Source of the DNA: an unicellular cyanobacterium SU3
GTDB lineage: Bacteria > Cyanobacteriota > Cyanobacteriia > Cyanobacteriales > Microcystaceae
Direction of reading: 5' to 3'
Length of the DNA stretch: 35,776 nt
NCBI GenBank assembly: GCA_002172675.1
Contig: NETF01000198.1
Span: 1 to 35,776 of the forward strand
A program made the translations under genes and the position numbers. This document shows, one piece after another, positions 1 to 8,411 of this stretch. Each line of letters begins with the position of its first letter. Within the stretch, counting starts at the first letter, position 1. The notes beneath the pieces were generated by a model. The model did not search any database. It was not told where the DNA came from and saw only the letters and a list, made by a program, of their open reading frames with translations.

Positions 1-214
1 AGCATCCCTTTATATCGGCATCTACTATCCACTTTTTCTTTTTGTTTGGTCTGCACAACAAATATATTTTGCCGATGGCATCATGGGGACTTCTCCCAGG
101 TCTGAAGCCGTAGCTACATCTTTCAAAAAACGGGAATGATTCTAACTGCAAACTGCCATAATAATCATCGTATGGTAGGTTTGTATAACGGAGCCTCAAC
201 AAAAGTATTAACCC
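1..214 (-). pseudogene. ltrA: Group II intron reverse transcriptase/maturase fragment
   Basis: The minus-strand frame encodes SYGFRPGRSPHDAIGKIY at about 60-115, then KKKKWIVDADIKGC down to base 2. These are two hallmark RT blocks of LtrA-type maturases (YGFRPGRSxHDAI and WxxDADIKGCFD). Upstream, the frame is open only back to a TAA at 215-217 and lacks the usual N-terminal RT0-RT2 blocks; no plausible start with a ribosome binding site is seen. The C-terminal half, including the YADD active site, would lie to the left of the window. A product would normally help splice and mobilise the surrounding intron; this copy looks N-terminally deleted and probably dead, unless the intron is a maturase-dependent relic served in trans. 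Confidence 0.85.
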
Positions 215-388
215 TTATGATTTTCCACTTGCCCTCAATCTTCTTGATGATTAGAATCTTGATTGGACTTTCCCTCTAGCTATGAGATTAGGTTGTTACC
301 AACTTAACCCCTTCGGGTGTGGACTAGATTAGACACTATCTAGGACTATTTAGTAGTCACTCTATTAATGCGACTTTTCGGGTCGCAC
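1..388 (-). mobile_element. Group II intron remnant (5' end, internally deleted)
   Basis: Read on the minus strand, the element starts at 388 with GTGCGACCCGAAAAGTCGC, the usual 5' GUGYG start of bacterial group II introns followed by a small GCGAC/GTCGC hairpin. A second hairpin with a CGAA loop (CCC-CGAA-GGG) lies near 310-325. About 170-220 nt later the sequence is already in the middle of the intron's reverse transcriptase, at the YGFRPGRS motif. Normally several hundred nt of ribozyme domains I-III and about 100 or more RT residues would precede that motif, so an internal deletion is inferred. The element continues beyond the left edge, so its 3' end and integrity cannot be judged. The 5' exon side is AT-rich non-coding DNA. 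Confidence 0.8.
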
Positions 389-545
389 TATTTATATTAA
401 AATTATAGCAATTTTGATGAAGTAATATAGTTTTATTTCGGTTTCTTCAGGTAAATTTGAAAACAAGGTAATTATGACCAGTATTGTTAATAAAAATATT
501 ACTCTATGGGAATTTGATCGTTGTGAATCATAAAATAGACATTAC

Positions 546-572
546 TGTAAGGTGGGCATTGCCCACCCTACA
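546..572. repeat. GGTGGGCA/TGCCCACC palindromic hairpin
   Basis: A near-perfect inverted repeat, GTAAGGTGGGCA-T-TGCCCACCCTAC, lies just past the stop codon of the small secreted gene on the minus strand. It has 12-bp arms, one G-T mismatch and a single-base loop. There is no T-tract, so it may act as an RNA-stabilising or weak termination hairpin. Similar GGTGGGCA-type palindromes are, from memory, dispersed in many cyanobacterial genomes. The remaining 389-545 stretch is AT-rich and I see no gene in it. Confidence 0.6.
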
Positions 573-576
573 ACAA

Positions 577-993
577 TTATTTATGGTCAGAAGAATGTGC
601 AATTTGTTGATAAACAATATATCCACCACCGATAGCAGCAGCACCAACAGCAACAGGTACTAAAACAGGTGTAGCAGCAACTACAGCACCACCAGTAGCA
701 GCAGCACCAGCAGCACTAACAATTCCATGAGCAATCGCACCACCTATTGAGCCAATACCTGCAACGGTTGCTCCTTGTCCTGTGGCCATGAGAGTAACTG
801 CACTACCTGATGCAACACCGGCTGCAAATGAAACAAAAGAACCACAGTCTGATTCACATGAAAAGTTTACATTATTTTCCATATGAAGATCACCTAATGC
901 ACTTGCTGGAGCCGGAAACATTGTGATAGTGCTAGTAATAAATAGAATTACAGCTAGTAATGTTAAAATCAATTTTTTTGCTTTAGAAAACAT
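577..993 (-). CDS. Secreted small glycine-zipper-like protein
   Basis: 138 residues. A clear Sec signal peptide is visible: basic MFSKAKK, a long hydrophobic stretch, then APASA before LGDLH (cleavage near residue 33). The mature part has a short polar segment with two cysteines (NFSCESDCGSF, about 44-54). It is followed by about 75 residues made almost only of Gly, Ala, Val, Ile, Ser and Thr (GSIGGAIAHGIVSAAGAAAT and following), and a short polar tail (SSDHK). Closely spaced small residues within hydrophobic stretches are typical of glycine-zipper membrane-inserting peptides, including some bacteriocins and outer-membrane-associated proteins. I do not recognise the family. The gene stands alone, with a palindromic hairpin directly after its stop. 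No immunity or export gene is adjacent, so a bacteriocin role is only a possibility. Confidence 0.7.
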   Translation of the reverse strand: MFSKAKKLILTLLAVILFITSTITMFPAPASALGDLHMENNVNFSCESDCGSFVSFAAGVASGSAVTLMATGQGATVAGIGSIGGAIAHGIVSAAGAAATGGAVVAATPVLVPVAVGAAAIGGGYIVYQQIAHSSDHK

Positions 994-1167
994 CTCTTAT
1001 TTCTCAATAAGTTTGCTATATTTCTATCTAAATATAGAGAAAAAATTTAGATAATTCGAGTATTTACTGAAATTATCATGAAGACTTGGTTAAGTAAAAT
1101 TTGTTTGAACAATTTTTAAGAATAAAAATTGCGATAAAATAAAACATATTCGCTTAAAATATCAATA

Positions 1168-1809
1168 ATGATTACCATTGCACTTCCCAAAGGGGCATTA
1201 TTATCAGATTCCATCGAACTCTTTAAACGCATTGGATTAGATTTTAGTGCTTTCTTAGACTCCAAAAATCGTCAATTACAGATAACCGATCGCACAAATA
1301 GAGCCACAGGTTTATTAGTTAGAGCCACCGATGTACCCGTTTACGTCGAATATGGACAAGCACAACTAGGCATAGTAGGCTACGATCTATTATTAGAAAA
1401 AAGCCCAGACGTTGCCCATCTCGCTGACTTAAACTTTGGGGGTTGTCGGATGTCTGTGGCCGTTCCCAAAACCAGTCCTTACCAAACCCCCGCAGAATTA
1501 CCCCCCAATGGAAAAGTTGCCTCAAAATTTGTAAACTGTGCTAAAACTTATTTTCAAAAGCTAGATTTACCGGTAGAGATTATCCCCCTTTATGGTTCGG
1601 TTGAACTCGGTCCCATTACCGGAATGTCAGAAGCGATCGTTGATTTAGTCTCCACAGGCCGCACTCTCAAAGAAAATGGACTGGTGGAGGTGGATACCCT
1701 ATTCCAAAGTACGGCTCGCCTCATTGCTCATCCCCTAAGTTATCGGTTAAATTTAGATAATCTTAATGATTTAGGCGAACAAATCAAAAATTCTGTGTCA
1801 AAATCGTAA
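1168..1809 (+). CDS. hisG: ATP phosphoribosyltransferase, short form
   Basis: 213 residues. Catalyses the first step of histidine synthesis, joining ATP and PRPP to give phosphoribosyl-ATP, in the cytoplasm. The sequence opens with [11 protein letters not shown], has [10 protein letters not shown] near residue 69, and carries the PRPP-binding loop [15 protein letters not shown] near residue 159. The length matches the short HisG class, which lacks the C-terminal regulatory domain and works with the HisZ subunit; hisZ is not in this window. The gene is monocistronic here, about 170 nt upstream of clpC, and hisIE lies far away, in keeping with scattered his genes in cyanobacteria. The start at ATG 1168 gives the expected N-terminus. 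Confidence 0.95.
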   Translation: MITIALPKGALLSDSIELFKRIGLDFSAFLDSKNRQLQITDRTNRATGLLVRATDVPVYVEYGQAQLGIVGYDLLLEKSPDVAHLADLNFGGCRMSVAVPKTSPYQTPAELPPNGKVASKFVNCAKTYFQKLDLPVEIIPLYGSVELGPITGMSEAIVDLVSTGRTLKENGLVEVDTLFQSTARLIAHPLSYRLNLDNLNDLGEQIKNSVSKS

Positions 1810-1980
1810 AAACAATTGACCCTAAAATATTATTGGTGGAGGAACAAAGACACACAAATTCAACAAAAAAACGACAAACAGTAGTGAATGCTACAAAATC
1901 CTACATTAATAATAATGACAAAAAAGCTGTGTTAGAATCAGCTTACAAGGGCAAGCAGCAGGTGATGGATTAATAAAGAT

Positions 1981-4449
1981 ATGTTTGAACGCTTTACAGA
2001 AAAAGCTATCAAGGTAATAATGCTGGCGCAAGAAGAAGCTCGTCGGCTCGGTCATAACTTTGTTGGGACCGAACAAATTCTTCTTGGCCTCATCGGTGAA
2101 GGAACTGGAGTCGCAGCCAAAGTTCTCAAATCAATGGGTGTTAACCTTAAAGATGCTCGTATTGAAGTTGAGAAAATTATTGGCCGAGGATCAGGGTTTG
2201 TCGCCGTTGAAATTCCTTTTACCCCAAGAGCAAAACGAGTTCTAGAACTCTCCTTAGAGGAAGCTAGACAATTAGGACACAACTATATCGGTACAGAACA
2301 CCTTCTCTTAGGTTTAATTCGAGAAGGGGAAGGAGTCGCAGCTAGGGTTCTCGAAAACCTCGGCGTAGACCTTTCCAAAGTCAGAACCCAAGTCATTCGC
2401 CAATTAGGGGAAACGGCAGAGGTGGCCGCCGGTGGTGGTACACCAGGACGCACTAAAACCCCTACTTTAGACGAATTCGGTTCCAATTTAACTCAGTTGG
2501 CCAGTGATGGGCAACTCGATCCCGTTGTTGGACGACAAAAAGAAATCGAACGGGTTATCCAAATTCTAGGCCGTCGTACCAAAAATAACCCCGTTCTTAT
2601 TGGAGAACCCGGTGTCGGTAAAACAGCGATCGCAGAAGGGTTAGCTCAACGCATCGCTACTAAGGATATTCCTGATATCCTCGAAGAAAAACGAGTTGTC
2701 ACCCTCGATATTGGTTTATTAGTGGCAGGAACCAAGTACCGTGGGGAATTTGAAGAACGACTCAAGAAGATTATGGACGAAATTCGTCAAGCAGGAAATG
2801 TTATCCTCGTTATTGACGAAGTTCATACCCTCATCGGTGCCGGTGCAGCCGAAGGAGCGATCGACGCTGCTAACATTCTTAAACCAGCTCTAGCACGGGG
2901 TGAATTACAATGTATTGGGGCCACCACCCTCGATGAATACCGTAAACACATCGAACGAGACGCAGCCTTAGAACGTCGTTTCCAACCCGTAATGGTCGGA
3001 GAACCGTCTGTAGACGAAACCATCGAAATTCTCTACGGACTCAGAGAACGCTACGAGCAACATCATAAGCTGAAAATCTTAGATGAAGCTCTAGAAGCAG
3101 CAGCCAAACTCTCAGATCGTTATATTTCTGACCGTTATCTCCCTGATAAGGCCATTGACTTAATTGACGAAGCCGGATCACGAGTCCGCTTAATTAATTC
3201 TCAACTGCCTCCTGCAGCCAAGGAATTAGACAAAGAACTACGCACCATCTTGAAGCAGAAAGATGACGCAGTTCGCTCCCAAGACTTTGATCGCGCTGGA
3301 GAATTGCGGGATCAAGAAATGGATATTAAGGAGCAAATTCGTTCTATTTCCTCTGCTAAGAAAGGAGAAGGAGAAAACGACGAACCCTTTGTGGATGCTG
3401 AAGAAATCGCCCACATTGTGGCTTCTTGGACTGGGGTTCCTGTGAACAAGTTAACAGAAACCGAATCTGAAAAACTGCTCCACATGGAAGACACCCTACA
3501 TCAACGATTAATCGGTCAAGAAGACGCAGTTAAAGCTGTTTCTAGGGCGATTCGTCGGGCAAGAGTTGGGTTAAAGAACCCCAACCGTCCTATCGCTAGT
3601 TTCGTCTTCTCTGGACCTACAGGGGTAGGTAAAACCGAATTAACTAAAGCGTTAGCGACTTATTTCTTCGGGTCAGAAGAAGCCATGATTCGTCTGGATA
3701 TGTCCGAATACATGGAACGCCATACGGTGTCTAAGTTAATCGGTTCTCCTCCAGGATATGTGGGTTATAACGAAGGGGGACAACTGACTGAAGCAGTTCG
3801 TCGTCGTCCCTATACCGTTGTGCTATTTGATGAAATTGAAAAAGCACACCCCGATGTCTTCAATATGCTTCTACAAATCCTAGAAGACGGTCGTTTAACG
3901 GACGCTAAGGGACGTACGGTGGACTTTAAAAACACCTTATTGATTATGACCTCTAACATTGGTTCTAAGGTCATTGAGAAAGGTGGCGGTGGCCTCGGAT
4001 TTGAGTTTGAAGACGACCAAAACGAAGCACAGTACAACCGTATTCGTAACCTGGTTAACGAAGAATTGAAGCAATACTTCAGACCTGAGTTCCTCAACCG
4101 ACTCGATGAAATTATCGTCTTCCGTCAGTTGAACAAGGAAGAGGTCAAACAAATTTCCGAGATTCTCCTCAAAGAAGTGTTTGCACGGTTAACTGAGAAA
4201 GAGATTACCTTACAAGTTACCGATAAATTCAAGGAACGCTTGGTAGAAGAAGGGTATAACCCAGCTTATGGTGCAAGACCCTTACGCCGTGCTATTATGC
4301 GTCTTCTAGAGGATGTCTTAGCAGAAGAGATTCTCTCCGGACGAGTTGGCGAAGGTGATATCGCTGTAGTTGATATCGGCGAAGACGGCAAAGTTAAAGT
4401 CGCTTCGGGTGATACTCAACCGGTTTTAGCTAAAGCAACTGACTCGTAA
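1981..4449 (+). CDS. clpC: Clp protease ATPase subunit ClpC
   Basis: 822 residues. HSP100 unfoldase that feeds substrates to the ClpP/ClpR protease; the essential cyanobacterial and chloroplast type. Domain order: two Clp_N repeats (about 1-145, with paired [10 protein letters not shown] and [10 protein letters not shown]); first AAA+ module with Walker [10 protein letters not shown] (about 210) and Walker B VIDEVH; a UVR-like middle segment ([18 protein letters not shown], about 435-455); second AAA+ module with GPTGVGKTE (about 543), LFDEIEKAH and a sensor region. The GGLGFEF segment near 670 carries the LGF tripeptide used to dock ClpP. Length and motifs are complete. A strong intrinsic terminator follows at 4475, so it is probably transcribed alone. 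Confidence 0.97.
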   Translation: MFERFTEKAIKVIMLAQEEARRLGHNFVGTEQILLGLIGEGTGVAAKVLKSMGVNLKDARIEVEKIIGRGSGFVAVEIPFTPRAKRVLELSLEEARQLGHNYIGTEHLLLGLIREGEGVAARVLENLGVDLSKVRTQVIRQLGETAEVAAGGGTPGRTKTPTLDEFGSNLTQLASDGQLDPVVGRQKEIERVIQILGRRTKNNPVLIGEPGVGKTAIAEGLAQRIATKDIPDILEEKRVVTLDIGLLVAGTKYRGEFEERLKKIMDEIRQAGNVILVIDEVHTLIGAGAAEGAIDAANILKPALARGELQCIGATTLDEYRKHIERDAALERRFQPVMVGEPSVDETIEILYGLRERYEQHHKLKILDEALEAAAKLSDRYISDRYLPDKAIDLIDEAGSRVRLINSQLPPAAKELDKELRTILKQKDDAVRSQDFDRAGELRDQEMDIKEQIRSISSAKKGEGENDEPFVDAEEIAHIVASWTGVPVNKLTETESEKLLHMEDTLHQRLIGQEDAVKAVSRAIRRARVGLKNPNRPIASFVFSGPTGVGKTELTKALATYFFGSEEAMIRLDMSEYMERHTVSKLIGSPPGYVGYNEGGQLTEAVRRRPYTVVLFDEIEKAHPDVFNMLLQILEDGRLTDAKGRTVDFKNTLLIMTSNIGSKVIEKGGGGLGFEFEDDQNEAQYNRIRNLVNEELKQYFRPEFLNRLDEIIVFRQLNKEEVKQISEILLKEVFARLTEKEITLQVTDKFKERLVEEGYNPAYGARPLRRAIMRLLEDVLAEEILSGRVGEGDIAVVDIGEDGKVKVASGDTQPVLAKATDS

Positions 4450-4467
4450 CCATTTAAGATTTAACCC

Positions 4468-4755
4468 TCAAGCAACGGTAGAAGTTTCGCCCTTCTGCCG
4501 TTTTTTTGTTTTATTAATTAATATAACTGCGACTTTTTGCAGACGATAAATGAGGTTAGAAATAGTCACACATAATTCATCTGCTATTGCGTATAAATGC
4601 TTCCAATTTGTTAAATCTCGGCCTCTTTTACATTCGAGCAATTTATATTCTGGCATGAGTAAACAACCGGCAAAATATTGGGCTTGCCATTCCCTTCTAT
4701 CATCTTGTGTTTTTAGGCGATCGCCAGTTCTGATTATAGTATATTTTGAGTTCAT
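4468..4755 (-). pseudogene. ImmA/IrrE-family metallopeptidase C-terminal remnant
   Basis: The 95-residue frame contains REWQAQYFAGCLLMPEYKL (about 21-40) and then DLTNWKHLYAIADELCVTIS and NLIYRLQKV. This matches the C-terminal half of ImmA/IrrE (DUF955) peptidases: the E-x-QA-x-xFAxxLLMP motif, followed by the helix with the IAxxxxVS pattern. The N-terminal half with the zinc-binding HExxH is absent. The last residues (KRQKGETSTVA) are encoded by the clpC terminator in antisense, so both ends are non-native. In the intact family such proteases cleave repressor-like partners, often in toxin-antitoxin or phage contexts. This copy is not expected to be active. Confidence 0.7.
4475..4507 (+). terminator. 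Intrinsic terminator of clpC
   Basis: A 10-bp stem, ACGGTAGAAG / CTTCTGCCGT (one G-T pair), with a short loop is followed immediately by a run of eight T. It starts 25 nt after the clpC stop codon. The decayed gene on the opposite strand reads through this hairpin, which is an argument that the latter's 3' end is not original. Confidence 0.85.
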
Positions 4756-4762
4756 TAAAAAA

Positions 4763-4828
4763 ATGACAACATTTACAGTAATTATTGAAAAAGATACAGA
4801 TACTAATCTTTTTTTAGAATTGGTATAA
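4763..4828 (+). pseudogene. HicB-like antitoxin N-terminal remnant
   Basis: A 21-codon frame starting at ATG 4763 reads MTTFTVIIEKDTDTNLFLEL, which resembles the first beta-hairpin of HicB-family antitoxins (xTxTVIIEKDxDxxxxVAYVP). It ends at a stop codon right where the conserved YVPGxPG segment should begin. It begins 7 bp from the head of the ImmA-like remnant on the other strand. The match is short, so family assignment is tentative; the piece itself is clearly not a full gene. Confidence 0.45.
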
Positions 4829-4859
4829 GTTCCTTATTAGAACGCAGTATTATGTTTTT

Positions 4860-5675
4860 TTAGTCTGATTCTTGTTCAATTACTTGAATTTTATTAGCGA
4901 CTAAAACATATTTTTGAGAATATTCAATTTCAATTTCTTCTTGGGTTGATGAATTCCAATCTAAATTATACTCCTGTACTAATTCAACTGGAATTAAAAG
5001 ACGTACTACACCATAAACAATAACGGTGTCATCTTCATGAACTTCAATTCTTGGTTTAGGTTGCACCACAATTAAATCTTTTTCGCCAAAGATTGTTTCT
5101 TCGTCTAATATAACTAAACCATGATTTGTGACAGCTTCTACTTCTCCTTTAATGGCTAAAGGTTTATTATTATAAAATTCAACGTTATCATTAATATCTC
5201 CGGGATCAGGAGACAGCATAATAAACTTAGCGATAATAACAGGTTTGTTTTCGTATTTTCTATAAAGTTCTGGGTCAAGTGTTAAATCATATTTTGTTGC
5301 AATTTCGTTTAAATTTAATTTTGTAACTGTCCCTTTAACCAAGACTTCAGGGGTTTTATTGTTAGAAAAAGTTAGAGGATTTTTTGAAGGATCGATGACT
5401 AAAATTTTTTCTCCCCTAAACACCTGATCTTTATCTAAAACGAATCCTCTCGCCCCAATTTTTTCTAAAATATCATTACGAACTAGCACAGATTTTCCCA
5501 TAAAATAGTTGATATTTGGGCTAAGTGCAGCAACATCAATTAAGCCATTTTCCTCTATTTCAATTTTCTCACTGTTTTGACAACCTGATAAGGTAATCAA
5601 TAATTGTAAAACGAATAAAATCGTCAATAACTTTTTGACCTTTTTTATCTTCAAATCAACTTTATCTAATGGCAT
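4860..5675 (-). CDS. Lipoprotein of unknown function
   Basis: 271 residues from the chosen ATG at 5675 (MPLDKVDL), which overlaps the end of the upstream DUF1206 gene by 14 nt and implies translational coupling. A lipobox, LLITLSGC, lies near residue 32 after a hydrophobic stretch, so the mature protein should be lipid-anchored at Cys. The rest shows two or three similar beta-rich blocks ending in VLVKGTVTKL, LAIKGEVEAV and VIVYGVVRLL, each reminiscent of small OB-like barrels, with intervening acidic loops. I do not recognise a named family. The pairing with a six-helix membrane protein suggests a shared envelope role. An upstream start at 5699 would add eight residues and is less likely. 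Confidence 0.75.
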   Translation of the reverse strand: MPLDKVDLKIKKVKKLLTILFVLQLLITLSGCQNSEKIEIEENGLIDVAALSPNINYFMGKSVLVRNDILEKIGARGFVLDKDQVFRGEKILVIDPSKNPLTFSNNKTPEVLVKGTVTKLNLNEIATKYDLTLDPELYRKYENKPVIIAKFIMLSPDPGDINDNVEFYNNKPLAIKGEVEAVTNHGLVILDEETIFGEKDLIVVQPKPRIEVHEDDTVIVYGVVRLLIPVELVQEYNLDWNSSTQEEIEIEYSQKYVLVANKIQVIEQESD

Positions 5676-6498
5676 AGCGTCGATATTTAGCAGCAACAAA
5701 CATATAGAGTCCGTAACCCATTAAACCAATACCAATTAATCTTAACCACAACCATCCTAATGGCTTAGTTGCGATTTCCCGGAAGGCGTTTTGTAAACCG
5801 CCAGCCAAGTCTGAAGTCCCATAAATTGCAGCTTGAATTAAGAAAATACCAATTAAAATAAAAGCAATTCCTCTAGACAATACTCCGAATTTACCAATGT
5901 AGATTGTCCATTTTTCTAAGCGGTAATTAATATCAGCCGATCGCAATTCACTAATATAAGAACCTGTGTAAGCACCATAAATATAAGAACTACCAATCAT
6001 TGTCACCATAATTCCCCCTAAAAGAATAAGCCATTCTCCAATAGGTTGCTCAAAAAGTTCATTCACTAAATCTTTAATGGTGTCATCGTATTCTCCTAAT
6101 TGTAAGACAATCTGAAAAGCTGAATAAACCACACCCGCATAGCTAAACGCACTCATCAGATAACCGAGACGTTGAACAATACTTTTCACACTCCAAAAAT
6201 TAGACGATTCTAACACTTGAACTGCCTGAAGTAATCTTCGCAAAACATATCCTCCTAATGCTACTGCTAATAGGCTGACAAATCCTCTTCCCCAAGGTTG
6301 ATGTGTAACGAAGGTTAAGGTTAGATAGGCTCCAGAGGCTTGGTGATTAGACAGGATCGAAGCTCGAACCGCTAACATACCAATGGATAAATATAAAGCA
6401 CCTTTGCCTATATATCCCATTAAAATGTATCCCCTAATCCAAGGATTAGATAATATCTTATTGTTTAGCAGTCGTTGTGTTTTATCGAACCATTGCAT
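5662..6498 (-). CDS. DUF1206 family membrane protein
   Basis: 278 residues with six predicted membrane helices arranged as three two-helix repeats. Each repeat opens with an R/LG-[Y/I] motif: WIRGYILMGYIGKGALYLSI (about 21-40), LGYLMSAFSYAGVVYSAF (about 110) and LSRGIAFILIGIFLI (about 208). This three-fold pattern is characteristic of DUF1206 proteins, whose function is unknown. The protein begins after a 321-bp non-coding gap and is followed, with a 14-nt overlap, by a lipoprotein gene, so the two are almost certainly one transcript. The tail KYRRYAIR is basic and likely cytoplasmic. Confidence 0.88.
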   Translation of the reverse strand: MQWFDKTQRLLNNKILSNPWIRGYILMGYIGKGALYLSIGMLAVRASILSNHQASGAYLTLTFVTHQPWGRGFVSLLAVALGGYVLRRLLQAVQVLESSNFWSVKSIVQRLGYLMSAFSYAGVVYSAFQIVLQLGEYDDTIKDLVNELFEQPIGEWLILLGGIMVTMIGSSYIYGAYTGSYISELRSADINYRLEKWTIYIGKFGVLSRGIAFILIGIFLIQAAIYGTSDLAGGLQNAFREIATKPLGWLWLRLIGIGLMGYGLYMFVAAKYRRYAIR

Positions 6499-6660
6499 TA
6501 TGATTTAAAATGATCAACCTTAAGGATTAAATTTAACTAAATTAATCAAAAGTCACAAAACGATTAGTTTGTATGACAAATCAATTCATTATAGCTGAAT
6601 TTAAGTTAACCGCTTCTTTTTAATATAAATCGACGACTCAAACTTATTTCACGACATAGT

Positions 6661-6697
6661 TTTAAAAGTTGATATCTTATTTAAAAGTTGATATCTT
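6661..6697. repeat. 18-bp tandem direct repeat
   Basis: TTTAAAAGTTGATATCTT occurs twice with a 19-bp period (6661-6678 and 6680-6697). Each unit contains GATATC. Located between divergent genes, it could be a pair of protein-binding sites or a replication-slippage duplication. Confidence 0.7.
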
Positions 6698-6713
6698 TTA
6701 AGTTAAGCGTAAT

Positions 6714-6740
6714 CCTGCCTTATCCAAAGGATAAGACGGG
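6714..6740. repeat. Hairpin CCTGCCTTATCC / GGATAAGACGGG
   Basis: A 12-bp stem with one mismatch and one G-T pair closes on an AAA loop. It stands about 80 nt upstream of the phosphoesterase start. There is no T-run of note, so a leader-RNA structure or a regulatory inverted repeat is as likely as a terminator. Confidence 0.5.
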
Positions 6741-6819
6741 TTTGATAACTTGATTGGGTATGACAATATACGCCACTCATCCACAATAGATACTATACCT
6801 TGTTTGAGCAAGCTTTTAT

Positions 6820-8382
6820 ATGCAATTCGTTAAAGATCCCTCAATTTCGGTTAAGATTGACGAAATGAAGCAGAGAGTCCGATGGCAAGAATCAGCAATT
6901 AAAGAACGTGCCATTGACCAAACAAAACTTTTAATCGAAGACAGCAATAGCAATAATCCAGATTTTTCATTTTTAGTAATTGGTGATAGCGGTTGTGGAC
7001 AGCATTATGACAATCATCCTCAAAGACAAATTGCTGAATTGATGCTTAAACAGTCAGCTAATTTTATTCTTCATACAGGAGATGTCGTTTATCAAGTGGG
7101 TTCAAAAGAATATTACTACAAAAATTTTATTAAGCCTTACAAAGAATATTTAGTAGGCGGTGAATCTCCTAAAAAAATTGCCTATGATCAGTTAATCTTT
7201 AAATTGCCCTTCTTGCCTGTTCCTGGTAATCACGATTATTACGATCTTCCCTTAGTCTATGGAGTCCTTTCTCAACTCACTTGGGGAGTCCGTCGTCTAT
7301 TACCGATTAAATTTGATTTTGACGTGGGTTGGCACGGTTCTTTTAAAGGACAAGCTTACAGTAAAGCTTTTTTAGATTATTTAGCTGATATTAAATCCCC
7401 CCATTCTTTAGCTAAACATTTGGATAAACACTATCGTCTCACGACTGATGGTCGTCGCTGTCTATCCTATCAACCTGGACACTTTACTCGTCTGCCAAAT
7501 CGTTACTATAGGTTTTCTTACGGTGGCATTGATTTTTTTGCCCTTGATTCTAATACCTTTAATGCACCCTCTCCCTTACCCGACACGAAAGCAGGGGAAC
7601 TAATGCGCCATTCACTGATGAAACGACGTAAAGAATTAGAAACACGAAAAGAAAAAATTCTTACAGAAATGCAATCCCTTGATCCCGAAAAAACAGAAGA
7701 AGCAGAAATTTTAGATGATAAACAGGGACAAATCAACCAAATTGAAGAAGAACAACTCGATATTAATAAAAGACTCGATAGACATCAAGTCACTATTGAT
7801 TTTGAACAACTTCATTGGCTTAGAGATGAATTGATAAAGTCTTGGCAAAACCCTGAAATTCGAGGACGAGTTATCTATTTGCATCATCCACCCTATGTGA
7901 CAGAAAAGACCAAATGGAACCAAGGGCAAACCCTGGCAATACGTCATCGTCTACGTTACGTTTTTAATGAGGTTGCTCAAATGATAGGTAATATTCCCCA
8001 AGGCAGGGGTATTGTCGATTTAGTTTTATCGGGCCACGCTCACTGTTTAGAACATCTTTATACTGAAAATACCCAACAAGCTGATTCTTTTATTCATTGG
8101 CTCGTTTGTGGAGGGAGTGGCCACAGTCTTCGCCGTCAACGCCGTGAAGGTTCTATGCTCAAAGAAACTGACGAACAAGGTTTAGAACATCAAGTTGCTC
8201 GCTCATTAAAATTTATTGGTCGTAATGGCCATGGTTCTCATAAAAAACGCCCTTATTCTTTTCTACAAATTGAAGTTAAAGAGGGTCAACCTCCTAAATA
8301 CGTTATTCATTATCATATTGCTGAACTCTATCAACACCAATGGCATAATTACCAACTAGAACCTATCATTATTAATGAATAA
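6820..8382 (+). CDS. Calcineurin-like metallophosphoesterase
   Basis: 520 residues. All the metal-binding blocks of the calcineurin-like fold are visible in order: FLVIGDSGCG (about 49), HTGDVVY (about 88), VPGNHDYYD (about 137), YLHHPPY (about 355) and LSGHAHCLEHLY (about 406). The first block is GDSG rather than GDxHG, as in acid-phosphatase-like subgroups. Between the sheet strand ALDSNTFN and the helix FEQLHWLRDEL lies a highly charged coiled-coil insert (about 265-325, rich in Lys/Glu). There is no signal peptide, so the enzyme is presumably cytoplasmic. The substrate is unknown. The gene converges on the coiled-coil protein gene 29 bp downstream and has no obvious operon partner. Confidence 0.9.
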   Translation: MQFVKDPSISVKIDEMKQRVRWQESAIKERAIDQTKLLIEDSNSNNPDFSFLVIGDSGCGQHYDNHPQRQIAELMLKQSANFILHTGDVVYQVGSKEYYYKNFIKPYKEYLVGGESPKKIAYDQLIFKLPFLPVPGNHDYYDLPLVYGVLSQLTWGVRRLLPIKFDFDVGWHGSFKGQAYSKAFLDYLADIKSPHSLAKHLDKHYRLTTDGRRCLSYQPGHFTRLPNRYYRFSYGGIDFFALDSNTFNAPSPLPDTKAGELMRHSLMKRRKELETRKEKILTEMQSLDPEKTEEAEILDDKQGQINQIEEEQLDINKRLDRHQVTIDFEQLHWLRDELIKSWQNPEIRGRVIYLHHPPYVTEKTKWNQGQTLAIRHRLRYVFNEVAQMIGNIPQGRGIVDLVLSGHAHCLEHLYTENTQQADSFIHWLVCGGSGHSLRRQRREGSMLKETDEQGLEHQVARSLKFIGRNGHGSHKKRPYSFLQIEVKEGQPPKYVIHYHIAELYQHQWHNYQLEPIIINE

Positions 8383-8411
8383 TTATTAATCTTTAGAGAA
8401 TAGCAACGTAC

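Larger units (their letters stand above)
6499..6819. other. Divergent intergenic region (321 bp)
   Basis: This gap separates the minus-strand DUF1206 gene from the plus-strand phosphoesterase and should hold both promoters. It contains a tandem duplication of TTTAAAAGTTGATATCTT (6661-6697) and, just after it, a hairpin (6714-6740). No protein frame or RNA gene is apparent, and I cannot assign promoter boxes with confidence. Confidence 0.5.

Noticed and set aside
577-993. Calling the Gly/Ala-rich secreted protein a bacteriocin
   Set aside because: No leader of the double-glycine type, no transporter, protease or immunity gene nearby; only composition supports it.
2052-4152. Several open frames on both strands inside clpC
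   Set aside because: They are shadows of the highly conserved clpC reading frame, with no start signals or family resemblance.
4550-4828. A 92-codon plus-strand frame behind clpC
   Set aside because: Its first two thirds are the antisense of the ImmA-like remnant and look random; only the last 21 codons from ATG 4763 resemble a known family, so only those are listed.
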